Assembly (NCBI GenBank): GCA_015680685.1
Contig: MNCI01013584.1
Location: 694,771 to 758,770 of the forward strand
Reading direction: 5' to 3'
From: Gnetum montanum
Lineage: Eukaryota; Streptophyta; Gnetopsida; Gnetales; Gnetaceae
Length of the DNA: 64,000 nt
Position numbers and translations under genes: made by a program. The notes beneath the pieces were generated by a model. That model searched no databases. It was given only the letters and a program-made list of their open reading frames with translations, and was not told the DNA's origin. Below are positions 1 through 10,946 of this stretch, piece by piece; within the stretch, counting starts at the first letter, position 1, and the number at the start of each line of letters is the position of its first letter.

Positions 1-536
1 AGTAGCGTATTCCAGGATCTACGCTTGGTAATCCCAGTAGTAGTCCAATGTGTACGGCTAGTCAAGGAATCAGCTACTCATCGCTAGGCAAGAACGTGTG
101 ATAAGTACAGCTTGGCTACGAGCATCCACGGGTGTATACAGCTAGCCAAGGAATTAGCTGCTTATCACACTTAGGCTAAATAGGTACCTCAGTATGATCA
201 CTTCGAGCACTTGCGTTACGTGTGGTGATCCCAGTAACAATTAGCGTTTGGTAGCCACAGTTGCATAGTTCAGGGTGTGTCCGGTAAGTGGGAACAGATG
301 CTGACGCTAGTTAATTTAGACTTAGGACATTAGTTAGAGTTAGTTAGTTTCTCAACCCTTTCCCTCATAGCTTAGGAGATAAACTGAAAAATACCAAAAA
401 AATCATATACCTCAGACTTGCTTAACCATACACCGTGNTTGTGGCGTTAAGGCATTTAGTCTGCAGAGTTCGACCGGATCGCATGTACATGCTTGTATTC
501 GTATGGTTGAGTGTAGGGGTACCTCGCCACTCATTA
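1..536 (+). repeat. 5' LTR of E-I (3' part only)
   Basis: Matches 3300-3848 closely, including the blocks CTTCGAGCAC, GATCCCAGTAAC, GTAGCCACAGTTGCATAG and the U5 end GTTGAGTGTAGGGGTACCTC. It ends TCATTA where the 3' copy has TCATCA. U3 lies upstream of the window. About 50 bp present in the 3' LTR (roughly 3699-3750) is absent at the N at 438. Confidence 0.85.
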
Positions 537-1930
537 GTAACACAAGGCAGTTCCACCAACCCTTAACGTATTATCCAAGTGGAACTCCACCACAGCCCAT
601 TGGACAACATCAACAGTGGCAATACCCACAGTCATGGGGGATGCCACCACTAACACAACAGTATCCTTATCAGCAGCCTGACCCTTATGGATATTATGTG
701 TAGCAGCTGATTTCTCCAAGTGACTCTATGAGTCACTCAACCTCCAACCGTCACTACCAAGTTCATGAGTACTTCAGAAGGACTCCTTCTCCTCCGAGAG
801 ACATCTCACACTCGTTCCATCCTCCTAATCCATCTGTACCTCTTCCAGCACAAGTAGTTCCCATAATGCCTCCTACTCCAACAATGCAAGGGAAACTTCC
901 TCCTCAACCACAGCAACGTCATGCTGCGAGAGCTGTAAATATCCAACTTGCTGCTGGTTCTGACAACTGTAAAAAGAGAAGACCTTACTTCAGAACCAAA
1001 AGCCCAAATAAACTATTGCAACAATAAGCTGTTGAGGCCATGAACACTCCTCCATCATCATCTAATACTTCGGAGCACCCTTCAGTCCAACAGAGCATAA
1101 TGCATACGGTTATGTTAACGCATACCGTAACTGACTGGATCAAGGTGGGCCACCTTCCTAGGAAACTAATTGACCCTGGGAGTCCCTTAATCTATTTGTA
1201 GATCACCGAAAATGAACCACATAGGGCTCTTCTTGACTCAAGTTCTGGAGTCAACTTAATTTCACGTGAGATGTACCATGCCTGGAACCTACCCCAACTT
1301 AAGAAGAGCAACATTCAACTAGAGCTGGTAAACTAGTCTATCACCATTTCCTTGGGATTGGTGGAGGACATCATCAGCACTATGTGTGGTTGGTCTTACC
1401 CAGCTGATTTTTTGGTGATTGAAATAAACAACAACGAATGGGACTTTCCAATTATAATGGGAAGGACATGGCTAAGCACGGTAGATGCATGACTTAGGAT
1501 CTGCGATCTTTCCTTAGAAATCTCTAAGATCAACATTTTTGGAAAGATCGAGAAGAGGAATGTTCCATGCATCACATACAGTTATTCATTGGGTGATGAC
1601 ATGGAGAAAATGCCTCCATGTAATAGGTGTGCCCAAGAAACATTGAAACAAAGATGCCTATATGTAGCAACCACACAACCAGTAGAAGACACCCCATGGT
1701 TGACAGCTACTAGAAGGAGTAGAAAAATATGCATGGAACAAACTGAGGAAACCCATGCCAACAATGAAGGCATAGACACATTGGAATATGAGCGTCGCCA
1801 ACTTCCATCCCTTAATCTAAGATCATCAATTGGGAGAAGTTGGACACTTCTAAGAAATTCAAACAGATGTTCATTATTTCAGATCTCTCCCTTACAACTT
1901 AGCCATGGGGGAGATGGCCACCTATGCTAA
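537..1930 (+). pseudogene. Gag C-terminal tail and retropepsin-like protease of E-I, broken
   Basis: The first part (537-1080) encodes a proline- and glutamine-rich gag tail with motifs such as YPSGTPPQP and YPYQQPDPYGYY, then FFRT/YFRT-type basic sequence KKRRPYFRTKSPNKL. From about 1220 a retropepsin-like domain follows: ALLDSSSGVNLIS, where the family has DSG, so the third active-site residue is changed, then the flap region and the closing motif IIMGRTWLSTVDA. Several stops interrupt it. The downstream part has a conserved cysteine pair PPCNRCAQ, which in E-II reads PACNRCAL. The role of such a protease is to cut the gag polyprotein. No reverse transcriptase follows, so the copy depended on other elements. 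Confidence 0.75.
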
Positions 1931-2914
1931 TCATATGGGGCCCTCAGTTCTTTTTATGTTTTTGTTTTACAACATTTTTTTACACATTTTTGTTTTACAA
2001 ATTTCTTTAACTTTTCTAATTTTTGTTTTACAAATTTCTTTAACTTTTCTAGTTTTTGTTTTACAACATCATTATACTTTTCCAATTTTTGTGTGTGTGT
2101 GTGTCTTCCACCCTATAAGTTTGTCCCATAATAAGCGTTCTTCATGATGGTATGAACTATTTTCATATTGATTGCTAATGTTTGGTTTTTACCTTTAAGT
2201 CACAATGTTGATACTAAGGTATGTTTTTTTTGATATGGCAGGCAATGAGACCACTTCATCCATCCATCCACCCGTTTTTATGGTCTCTCTCGGCTTAGAA
2301 ATGTACAGTCCCCTTCTAATAAGAACTTTAACGAATTTGTGACTGGGTATTTCTCAAACTAAGGAAGGACTCAAGGAATGAAAAGGGTGTGACTTCAAGG
2401 GAACTTGATGCTTTTTTGTTGGTCATTCTCTTGGGTGCTTGAATGTTNTCAGCCATGCCACAACCTAGCTAATGGACCTACACTAAAGCAAGGTATTAAT
2501 TACATGATGATTCATTTACCCTTGCTAATATATGATTGTGTTGTGTGTGTAGATGGCGGACATGCAACAACAGGATTGGATCTGGAAGTGAACACTTGGA
2601 ATGGAGCAACGTTGAAGAAGCTATGCAAGAAGCAAGAGTGATGGCACATTTACAGATGGACAACGAAGGAACAATCTTGGCATTGGTAGCAGCAACACTT
2701 CTTTCTCTCTCTCTTTCTCAGCTACCAACAAAGGTCTGATGTCATTGTAATAAGGTGTTTACCCTTGTTGTCATGAATACCAATTTTGTCAAGTCTTGTA
2801 ATAATGATCAGTTCACATGTCATCCCATTAGTTCCATTCCCCTCAATAATTCCATACCTACCTGATATTATTGTAAGGAACTCGAGGACGAGTTTTCATT
2901 TAATCATGGGGGTA
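1931..2914 (+). other. 3' non-coding region of E-I with T-rich block
   Basis: No gene seen. It holds a T-rich block of TTTTTGTTTTACAA units (1960-2085), a short GT run (2089-2103) and a CT-rich run before CAG (2699-2722). Each has a counterpart in E-II, and the T-rich block also in E-III. The N at 2448 falls where E-II carries about 0.92 kb more (15189-16108). A short reading frame after TGTGTGTAG at 2543-2551 is partly shared with E-II, but I cannot name a product. Confidence 0.7.
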
Positions 2915-3848
2915 TGATGAGATGCGATATCGCGTATGCAATATCGCATCATCCCCTGCGATATCGCATACGCGATATCACGGTCCGCCACCAAATCTAT
3001 AAATAAGAGGTGGGACTCCCCTTATTTCTCATCCTAGGCTTAAAGTAGGGAAACTCTGGTAGTTTGATCACTTCAGAGATAGAATATTTTCCATGTGCCC
3101 ACAGTAGGAGTCCCCAAGTGAATGGATCTTTATTCGAGTAGCTTTGTTCCTGAACGCAAGTTGTGTATGGCAATAAAGACGAGCTTTGTGGATAAACCTT
3201 GTAGTGCATGGAATAGGATTTATTACCTATTATTTCTTACATGCATTAGTACGGCATGAGTACAACTTGATTACGAGCATTGACGAATATGTACAGCTAA
3301 TCAAGGAATCAGCTACTCATTGTGATTAGATTCTCTCACCCTTGTCTCCTAGAACGCAGGATGAGTACGACTTGATTACGAGTATCTACGGATGTGTACG
3401 GCTAGTTAAGGAATCAGCTACTCATCATGCTTAGGCTAGTTAGGTGCCTCAATATGACCACTTCGAGCACGTGTGTTACGTGTGGTGATCCCAGTAACGA
3501 TTAGCATTTGGTAGCCACAGTTGCATAGTTCAGGGTGTGTACGGGAAGTGGGAACGAATGCTGATGCTAGTTAATTTAAACTTAGTCCTTAGTTAGAGTT
3601 AGCTATTTTATCAACCCTTCACTCTTAGTATAGAAGATATAAAATCATAAAAGATTATAAAAATCATATACCTTAGACTTACTTAACCATACAGCGTGAC
3701 AACAAGAATTAAGTCTGGGAAGACAACAAATGATTAACCCCAAGTGTTCCATGGGACGTTTAGGCATTTAGTCTACAGAGTTCGACCATATCATGTGTGC
3801 TACGCTCATTTCATATGGTTGAGTGTAGGGGTACCTCACTACTCATCA
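2915..3848 (+). repeat. 3' LTR of E-I, about 934 bp
   Basis: Starts TGATGAGATG directly after the purine-rich CATGGGGGTA and ends TCATCA, giving TGATGA...TCATCA inverted ends. U3 contains the palindromic motif TGCGATATCGCA and variants (2921-2982). TATAAATAA follows at 2998, so transcription would start near 3030. The U5 end is shared with all other E-family LTRs in the window. Confidence 0.88.
2998..3006 (+). promoter_or_regulatory. TATA box of E-I 3' LTR
   Basis: TATAAATAA lies 12-15 bp downstream of the last GATATC palindrome. E-II has the equivalent TATAAAGA at 16746 and the minus-strand LTR of E-III has TATAAATA, so position and motif are conserved in the family. Confidence 0.6.
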
Positions 3849-5130
3849 TCAGCAGAACAGAATTCTCGCAGGGCCATCTCTGCTATGGCCAAGGCATCTG
3901 TATTGCCGTGAAGGCCCTGGTCATTGATTAAAAACATGGTAACAAAAACAAGTCATCAAAATTTGATCAAGCATAGCAACTATAGCATAGCATAGCAAAA
4001 AAAACACTACATAACTCACCCACCAACATAGTAGATGGTTCTTGGTGGGTTTTGGAAGCACGTCCCCATATGATGTGCAATAAACAATGTGTTGAAAAGA
4101 TGGTAGCAGCTGTACTCAGGCATCTCCTAGATCCAAGTGAAACACATCAAACCTTGGGGGCATGTATCAGATCCATCTTGCTGCCCGCTACCGACTTCCT
4201 TATCTCTAAGATACCTCAGAATGCCTCGGGTTGCCCTAGGCAACAAGGTTTCTAGTATGATGGCCACTACCTCCTCCTCTAAGTGTGACCAAATGATCAC
4301 ACTGAAGCGTTGGAGGAGGAATTTTAGGAACTTCTATGGTCCTATCCTAAACCAAACCACTCGATCTCCCACACGTGTGTGAGGAGGAGGAACATTGGTT
4401 GCGGGTTTGTTCACGTAGCATAGGACCCCTGCAATGTCTAGGACAACTAGACTTGGCTTGAGCGCTATCCTGCACAACACAATAGCAAATGTTAGCATCA
4501 CATTCAAGCACGACACACATGTAACATAACAAAATCTAGCATTTTATGATATAGAGTAACATAACCCTCTTCCTATACATAGCATAGCAAAAACATCGAA
4601 GCAATAGTGTAGCAGAGATAACTTGGCATAGTAATAGAGCGATTAGCCCTAGTAAAAGTAGATAGCACTACACCCTAATGAAACACATGTCACATTGTCA
4701 CATCACACATGGCCAAACCCTCCTGGGGGTTCTATGCTATGCCACACGAAAGGTAAGAAACTTAAACCATCCAAACCTCTACGGTAATGACAGCCACAGT
4801 GGTGGCAGTTTAGGGGACCTTGCATGCAATAATAGCGTAGCATTTGTACATCCACCATAGCCTAAATGGCAACAGTGACAATGTAAAGGCTGAAACAATG
4901 ACAACACAATGACAAGAAATACAGACATCCAAAATGAAGCCATAGAAACAGGGGTAGGAACAAAAAGCAATAATAAAAGCACGAGGAAACAAAGGAGGCA
5001 TAGCAGCCTACCAGGTCAATGGCGTCTCCTTTCATGCCGCAACACATGCCTTTGTCATGTGCCCTAGGGATTCCTTCACCTCATCGACCTTCACAAGTGC
5101 CAAGTGTGTGCATTCTTTATTTGGAGCCAT
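3849..5130 (-). pseudogene. Antisense intron-borne gene of T-I, exons 1-3 (truncated, decayed)
   Basis: Unknown product. Three exons align with the gene at 51604-56374. Exon 1 is 5130-5012: start MAPNKECTH, end AxKETPLTW, 119 nt, phase 2, donor TG|GTAGGC. Exon 2 is 4469-4020: acceptor TTGTGCAG, 450 nt, phase 2, donor GG|GTGAGT, with motifs NVPPPHTRVGDRVVWF and NPPRTIYYVGG. Exon 3 starts at 3935, where the acceptor AG has become AT, and carries LINDQGLHG before E-I interrupts it at 3849. Unlike the T-II copy, exon 2 keeps its frame, so the exon 1-2 junction codon reads W. It lies upstream of RT on the opposite strand, in what should be the PR-RT intron. Exon 1 has one stop. Confidence 0.65.
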
Positions 5131-5280
5131 CGTTCTACTTGCCGACTCTTCCTCATTGCTATGCAAAAAACTGCCTTTCTCTCTATTAGCACAATCGTCT
5201 TGTGCTCTGCAACCACTTTATGTTCTGAATGTGGGCTCTGCTCTAATATGGTGAAGATGACGAGTTTACCAGGGCTTAAT

Positions 5281-5293
5281 CCCTATTTGTAGC
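5281..5293 (-). promoter_or_regulatory. Decayed TATA-like promoter of the antisense gene in T-I
   Basis: On the minus strand GGCTACAAATAGGGATT aligns with GGCTATAAATAGGGGATT at 51466 in T-II. It lies about 155 bp upstream of the exon 1 start. The T-to-C change probably weakens the box. Confidence 0.5.
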
Positions 5294-5469
5294 CATAATG
5301 GTAGAAAAGGGGAAACTTGCCTTTCTCTCTCTTTGTTTAATGCATGGTATACCGTGTAGCGTAGCATGTTCACCACGACACCATAGCACTGTTGGCAATT
5401 AAAACAGGCAGATCTAGGCAAAAGATCTTGGCATGCCTCGAGCTAACCATTTTCTTTCCCAAAAAGCAT

Positions 5470-5660
5470 AAAAATTATTTTGAGTTACCGGTCCGAAAAT
5501 ACCTTAAACTAGAAATCTTAGCATAGCTGCGATTGTATCGGTCCGAAAAGACCTTAAACTAGCAATCTTAGCGTAGCTACAATTGTGCTAGTCCGGAAAG
5601 ACCTTAAACTAGCAATCTCAATCTTACACACGTTCGTAGTCCGAAATGACACTAAACTAG
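5470..5660 (+). repeat. Tandem array upstream of RT in T-I
   Basis: About four units of roughly 55-62 bp contain GTCCGAAAAGACCTTAAACTAG followed by CAATCTTAGCGTAGC-like sequence. The core CCTTAAACTAG/TTGGCA is the same as in the arrays at 9190, 42055, 47216, 51115 and 56440. Confidence 0.8.
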
Positions 5661-5870
5661 CAGCTTCGCATTTGCACATTGATAGTTTTGCATCTTTAGC
5701 GATTTTGCATCTTCGTGCCTTGGCAATCTACCATAACTCCAAGTTGACGAGTTTTAATCTTTGTCCCACACTTTACCAATTACACACTATTACTATTGTG
5801 CAACTTTTTTCCGTTATACACGATTACCGCAAACAAGTGGTACCTAAACAACATTTCATTTCATTTTGGC

Positions 5871-5872
5871 AG
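5871..5872 (+). other. Putative PR-RT intron acceptor of T-I
   Basis: The pyrimidine-rich CATTTCATTTCATTTTGGCAG ends in AG, followed by GTTGAATGGAAA. T-II has TTTTTTTTCC...GGTAG then GTTTGATTGGAAA at the same relative place. T-I lacks one T after the splice point. The donor lies outside the window. Confidence 0.55.
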
Positions 5873-7890
5873 GTTGAATGGAAATCTATCGTGATTTCTT
5901 TGCACCTTTAGCCTTAGCAGGTCGACATGGAAAGCTCACAAGATAATTGAACCTAGACCTAATCGATTGGAAGTCAACTACAGCTAGCATCATAGCATCC
6001 TTAGAAACACTCCCCATACTTGCCCAAGTATCTGGTCTGAAGTCTAGATTTAGAGGTTGAGGATGTAACCAACGACCCTCTCATTTAGATGCTTGTAACC
6101 ACGTCCAAGGGGGAAGTAAAAAAATTAAAAATTAGTTCCCTCCTAGATGCACAGACACACAAAGACATAGCTAAAATTCTGCAAGACAACATTAAAGTCT
6201 TCGCATGGTCATACAACAACATGCTGGGTTTAGATCTGAGGTTGATACGCATGAAGGTATTCAAGTAGAAAGCTTGTAAGGTTAAACTAGAAATTGCACT
6301 AGCCATAAGGGATGAAATCACCAAGCTATACCAAGCTCGTTTCATCTGTGCTATCGATTATTCGGAATGGGTTTCCAACATTGTTGTGGTTTCTAAGAAA
6401 ATGAGAGAAATACGGATCTGTATAGACTTCCAGGATCTGAACAAAGTAATGATCAAGGATGATTTCCCGCTTTCAAGCATTGATCAACTCATTGACATTA
6501 CAACTGGTCATGCTTTGTTATCCTTCATGGATGGTTTTTCCAGCTACAACCAAATCCGCATTAACCCAAAGCATCAGCTAACAACAACCTTCATGACTCC
6601 ATGGGGTACCTTTTGATACACCATGATGCCTTTTGGGCTCAACAACACCTAAGCAATCTACCAGTGAGCCATGACTTACATATTCAGTAACTACATCCTA
6701 GAAATGTTAAATGACTACGTAGATGATATAATGGTCAAGTCCAAAGAGGCCATTGATCACCCTTGCGATCTAGGGGTAGTCCTCAAATGTTGTCAAATTC
6801 ATGATTTGCACCTCAATCCTAAGAAGTGTGTCTTTGGGGTGAAGACTGGATGTATGTTAGGGTTTGTAGTATTGGAGACCGGAATACGGGTGAACCCCGA
6901 CAAAGTTAAGGCCATCATCAACCTGGCACCTCCTACAAACCTTAAGGAATTGCATGGTTTTCAAGGTAGGTTATAATTCATTTGGAGGTTTATAGCAAGG
7001 TTAACTAACAAGTTACACCCCATGAAACATATTCTAAAGAAAGGGGTAAACTTCGAATGGACTATTGAATGTCAACAAGCCTTCAATGACATGAAGAAAG
7101 AACTTTCGCACCTCCCATCTGTGCACCTGCCACAAAGGGATAAGCTTTTCTTCATCTACCTTGCGACCTCTGACACATCTATCATAGCACTGCTATGTCA
7201 AAAATGAGATGAAATATCTAAGATACTGGTGTATTATCTAAGTCATGCATTAGTAGCGCATGAGGCGAAATACAATGAAGTAGAGAGGAATTGCCTTGCC
7301 TGAGTGTTTGCGCTAAAAAAGTGGTGGGATTATCTATTTCACAGTGCAATCAAGATTATTTGCAAAAACAACATACTCTGAGTTATCACCAACAACCTGT
7401 ATGAAAGTAGCAGGATAGCCTGATGGAAANGACCAACAACCTGTATGAAAGTAGCAGGATAGCCTGATGGAAAGCAATAGTAGTGGAATTAGATTTACAT
7501 TATGTAGCCCAATCATCAANTGGGGAAATGCACCCATTTTCTTATCGCTTCATGTTCCCCTACATGAAGAACATGGTAGAGTATGAGGGGCGACTCAGAG
7601 GTCTCTTAGTTGCCCAAACATCACACAATCAACACCTGGCGATTTGTGGAGATTTACAACTAGTTGTGAATCAAATCATCAAAGTTTATGCTTGCAAAGC
7701 TATGCACCTACAACCCTACTGCGACTTAGCAAAAAGCTTGCTAGAACAGTTCACAACCATAGATATGCAACACATGCCACGTAACAAAAACACCGTAGCA
7801 AACACCTTAGCCACCCTAGCACTAAATATCCCACCACACTTGTTTGCAAATTTTCCTACCTTAATTGTCGAATGTACTGAGCCCATTACT
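5873..7890 (+). pseudogene. Reverse transcriptase and RNase H of T-I, broken
   Basis: Enzyme that copies element RNA into DNA. Visible in order: lead-in LVTTSKGEVKK; RT motifs CIDFQDLNK, LLSFMDGFSSYNQI, MMPFGLNN and the active-site NDYVDDIMVKS with both aspartates kept; connection domain; first RNase H region (YYLSHALVAHEAKYNEVE); then a second archaeal-like RNase H (MVEYEGRLRG, CGDLQLVVNQ, ANTLA where ADALA is expected). A second RNase H is characteristic of the Tat lineage. Several stops break the frame. Two single-N positions (7430, 7520) disturb it: the first sits inside a 42-bp duplication, the second lacks about 190 bp that T-II has, including the first catalytic aspartate of the second RNase H. 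Confidence 0.85.
7388..7473 (+). repeat. Exact 42-bp duplication around a single N
   Basis: The same 42 bases (ACCAACAACCTG...GATGGAAA) occur at 7388-7429 and 7432-7473, separated by N and G. T-II has one copy of this segment. An unresolved contig overlap explains it better than a real duplication. Confidence 0.8.
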
Positions 7891-9175
7891 TAGGCAGGGC
7901 ACGTGGCCTCTATCAGTGCTGTGGATACCCAGGAGTGGTACACCAACATTAAAGCCTACTTGCAACATGGTGAACCCCCGAGTGGATTGACATTTGCCCA
8001 AAGAGATGTGATCCGAAAGCATGCTCGACAATACGTGCTCATGGGAAATGATTCCCTATGTAGGCATTCCTATGATAGGATATTGCTAGCATGCGTGGGT
8101 GGGGAGCAGGCATAGAAGGTAGTTAATGAAGTGCATGAGGGACTGTGTGGTGGATACATAGCAACTGGGGCTATGGCTGCGAAGATCAGACACCTAGGGT
8201 ACTATTGGCCCCACATGGAGCATGATTGCTTGTCGAAAGTCAAGATGTGTGACACATGCCAGAGGCACTCAAACCTCATACACGTTGCACCTATGGAGCT
8301 ACACCCAACGTAGATCATATGGCCTTTCCAGCAATGGGGACTACACCTCATAGGAATTATCATGCCTAAGTCCTCCACAGGGCATAGCTTCATTATCACT
8401 GCCATTGAATATTTCACTAAGTGGGTGGAATCTATTCCTCTGAGGAAGACGACATCTCAATAGGTTTGCCACTTCCTTTTGGATAACATCATGACAAGGT
8501 TTGGTTTTCTGATGACCATTTTAATCAACAATGGACCATAATTTAGTAGTACGGAAACCTGAACCTTCTGCAACAATCTTGGCATCAGGCAATCGTTCTT
8601 CTTCCCGTACTATCCATAGGTAAATGGGCAGGTAGAGGCTACAAATAAGACCATCATCAACCTGCTGAAGAGAATGCTCAACAGCAGCAAGAGGCGGTGT
8701 CATGAGCAAATCCTTTATGTTCTATGGGCCTATAGGACAACATGCAAAACCACGACGAGTAAGACTCCTTATAGTCTTATTTATGGATCTGAAGCTGTGT
8801 TGCCTCTTGAGTTGTAGGTACCATCACTCCAGATGATCCTATTTGATGTCATGATCAAAGCCCAGAACAATGAGTAGTAGATCATTGACCTTGACTCAAT
8901 AGAGGAGGAGCGCTCGCAGACACTGAGTTGCATAGAGCACTACCAAAGAAAACAGCAACAAAAAAACCATGCAGACCTACATCAACGACTAGTATAGAAG
9001 GGAGACCTTATCCTCAAGGTCATTCATGAGCATGTGAGAAAATTCTTAGCCAACTGGAAAGGCCTTTACATGGTCACTAAAGCCTTTGGGAATGGAGCCT
9101 TCAAACTGGCGGACATGGTGGCAACGAGTTCGCCAACCCGATGAATCACTCATACCTCAAGTCATACTACATCTA
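7891..9175 (+). pseudogene. Integrase of T-I, broken
   Basis: Inserts the element DNA into the host chromosome. The N-terminal zinc-binding region is visible (HEGLCGG...YYWPHM...CDTCQRH), then the catalytic core: WGLHLIG, where the first catalytic aspartate has become histidine; ILINNGP, where the second has become asparagine; and GQVEATNK, with the glutamate intact. The C-terminal region has KGDLILKV, NWKGLYMVTKAFGNGAFKLAD, which is the usual GPY-type end. At least six stops interrupt the frame. With two of three catalytic residues changed it would be inactive even without the stops. Confidence 0.85.
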
Positions 9176-9189
9176 AGTGCATGGAGCAG

Positions 9190-9500
9190 ACAGGTGATCA
9201 TCCACTATGACGTAAAACTGGCACAGAATGTATGCTATGACTTAAAACTAGCAAAGGTGAGCAAACGTTTGCTACGACGCTTAACTGGCTCAGCTTCACC
9301 ACTGTCCGCTATGATGTAAAACTGGCACAGACCATTCACTATGATGTAAAACTAGCACAGAACGTCCACTATGATGTTAAAATAGCACACACGGTCTTCT
9401 AGAATCATAAAAAAGCATACATGGTCTACTAGGACCTTAAGCTAGCACAGTGGTCTGCTGGGAACTTAAACCAGCACACGGTCTACCAAGATATTAAACT
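9190..9500 (+). repeat. Tandem array downstream of integrase in T-I
   Basis: About eight units of roughly 34-38 bp of the form CTATGATGTAAAACTGGCACAGA...CCA. The reverse complement matches the array at 47216-47540 that follows integrase in T-II, so the array is a structural part of the element. Confidence 0.85.
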
Positions 9501-9529
9501 AGGTCTGCAGAATGTCCCCAACATGCATC

Positions 9530-9660
9530 TGCACCAAGTATGCATCAAGCGAGCGTGCGCACATCAAGTGAGCATGTACACGTCAAGAGAGCATGTACAT
9601 GTCAAGCGAGTATGCATAAATCAAGCGAGTGTGTACTCATCAAGTGAGCATGCACGGTGC
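9530..9660 (+). repeat. Short tandem array, about 21-22 bp units
   Basis: Five to six units of CATCAAGCGAGCGTGCGCA type, with GAGCATGTACA variants. I see no equivalent after the integrase of T-II, so this may be private to T-I. Confidence 0.75.
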
Positions 9661-10930
9661 CAACATGGGAAGGGAAGTTGTAGTTCCAGAATGCAGTTCA
9701 CGATGCAATGAGGACATGCTTTGGAACATATGTAACGTTGCCATTCTTGGCACCTTGTTGATCCCCTAGAGGTGTCGAATGACACTTCATTGACCCCCCG
9801 GACCTACCATCACCATGGTCCATCGCCCTGATGGTAGTTCCTCGGTCAGTGCCTACTGCTAGAGTTCTAGCAGTATTGTGGCCTAGCCACAATATTGCTA
9901 CCATCTAGCTCCCTGTCGATGCCTGGGCTCATACAATGTTTAGCTATGTGGTAGCTGATCCCATAGCTGAACTGAGAATGCATTCCTTTGGCAAGGACTC
10001 CTGAGAATCTGCATTCACAGCAACTCCTAATGTCCCTGATGCCAGCTCCTCCACGCTGATGCTACCAAGGCCGTTGTTGACCTTCCTACTTTAGACATTG
10101 TACACCATCAACGATTTCCAAGAGCTTCAACAATGTCTGTAGCAAGCAAGACATTCACCCTTGCTTCACATCATGGCTATTTCTTTTGGTTTTCTCTTTG
10201 TGTTTGCAAGGTGTGTTCCAGTGAGGTGTCGGTCGAAGGTGCATCTCGCCACAGCAGCAAATGCTACAACATTGTGAAGTGATTGTCTTGATTAGCTTGG
10301 CTACATTAGAGTGCACATTCTGCCCTCCTTCTTATATCCAAGATTCCCACTCACTCCCCTCTTTTACAAGATTTTTCCAATGCCTGTTAAGCCCTCTTGT
10401 TTGCTCAACCGCAAAGTCCATGACACGAGTAACACAGCTTGCCACATGGGAAGCATCTGTAGGTAGGTTAAAGCCCCCATGTGGATGTAACACAACTCGT
10501 ATGAGGAAAGAAACACCTATTCTGTGGTCAAGTTGTTCACAAATATAAATGGCAAGATAGCAAAAGGAAAAAGCATAAAAGAGCCAAAACATTGCACGCG
10601 CCTAATACAAATGGCACGTACTCTGTTTCGCAATCACCCACTTCAAGCGTCTTGATGGGAGGTCTAAAGTTAGCAAAAGTAAATATGAAAATGCAAATAA
10701 CTCCTTCATGAGCACTCTAATGAGGGACTCTGCTAAACCTCATCTTTACCCTTTGCCTAAACCTCCTTCCTCTCTGCTTTGCTCCTCCCTCTCCCACAAA
10801 AAACCAATGCAACACTCTGAAGTATAGCCAAGAGACATTTTGACAATCACTAAGCAGCAACGTTAGCATTGTATCTTTCGTGGTGTTTCATATTCTTTGT
10901 CAATGTCTCTCGAGCCCATCCTCTAGACGT
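9661..10930 (+). other. 3' untranslated region of T-I
   Basis: No convincing gene. Parts match the 3' region of T-II in inverted orientation, for example the CCCATGTGGATGTAACACAACT...GAAACACCTAT stretch at 10480-10520 against 46250-46340. Ends at the polypurine tract. Confidence 0.6.
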
Positions 10931-10946
10931 CGACAAAGAGGGCCAA
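10931..10946 (+). other. Polypurine tract of T-I
   Basis: CGACAAAGAGGGCCAA directly precedes the LTR start TGAAACACC. T-II (GACAAAGAGGGGCTAG) and T-III (AACAAAGAGGGGCCAT) have the same motif at the same place. It primes plus-strand synthesis. Confidence 0.8.

Larger units (their letters stand above)
1..3848 (+). mobile_element. E-I: non-autonomous Athila-like LTR retrotransposon
   Basis: Two LTR copies in direct orientation (1-536 and 2915-3848) bracket a short internal region with the end of gag and a protease but no reverse transcriptase or integrase. The 5' end lies before the window. Compared with E-II the internal region lacks all of gag up to the proline/glutamine-rich tail, so it resumes directly after the 5' LTR. 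Its right end lies in exon 3 of the antisense gene of T-I, so I infer E-I inserted into T-I. Two unknown bases (438, 2448) mark places where sequence is missing relative to related copies, so the true element is probably longer. Confidence 0.8.

Noticed and set aside
503-703. Small open frame with a proline/glutamine-rich protein
   Set aside because: Its start lies in the LTR end and the rest is gag tail; it arises from the deletion junction.
1582-1779. Minus-strand open frame opposite the protease of E-I
   Set aside because: Shadow of the sense coding remnant, no motif.
4862-5047. Minus-strand frames rich in leucine, cysteine and phenylalanine
   Set aside because: They lie mostly in intron 1 of the antisense gene of T-I; the hydrophobic composition comes from pyrimidine-rich intron sequence.
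5585-5911. 108-codon plus-strand open frame
   Set aside because: Runs across the tandem array and the intron acceptor; no motif, and only its last few codons overlap the RT exon.
9530-9660. Regular short repeats that recall a CRISPR array
   Set aside because: Units are contiguous with no unique spacers, and the context is a plant retrotransposon.
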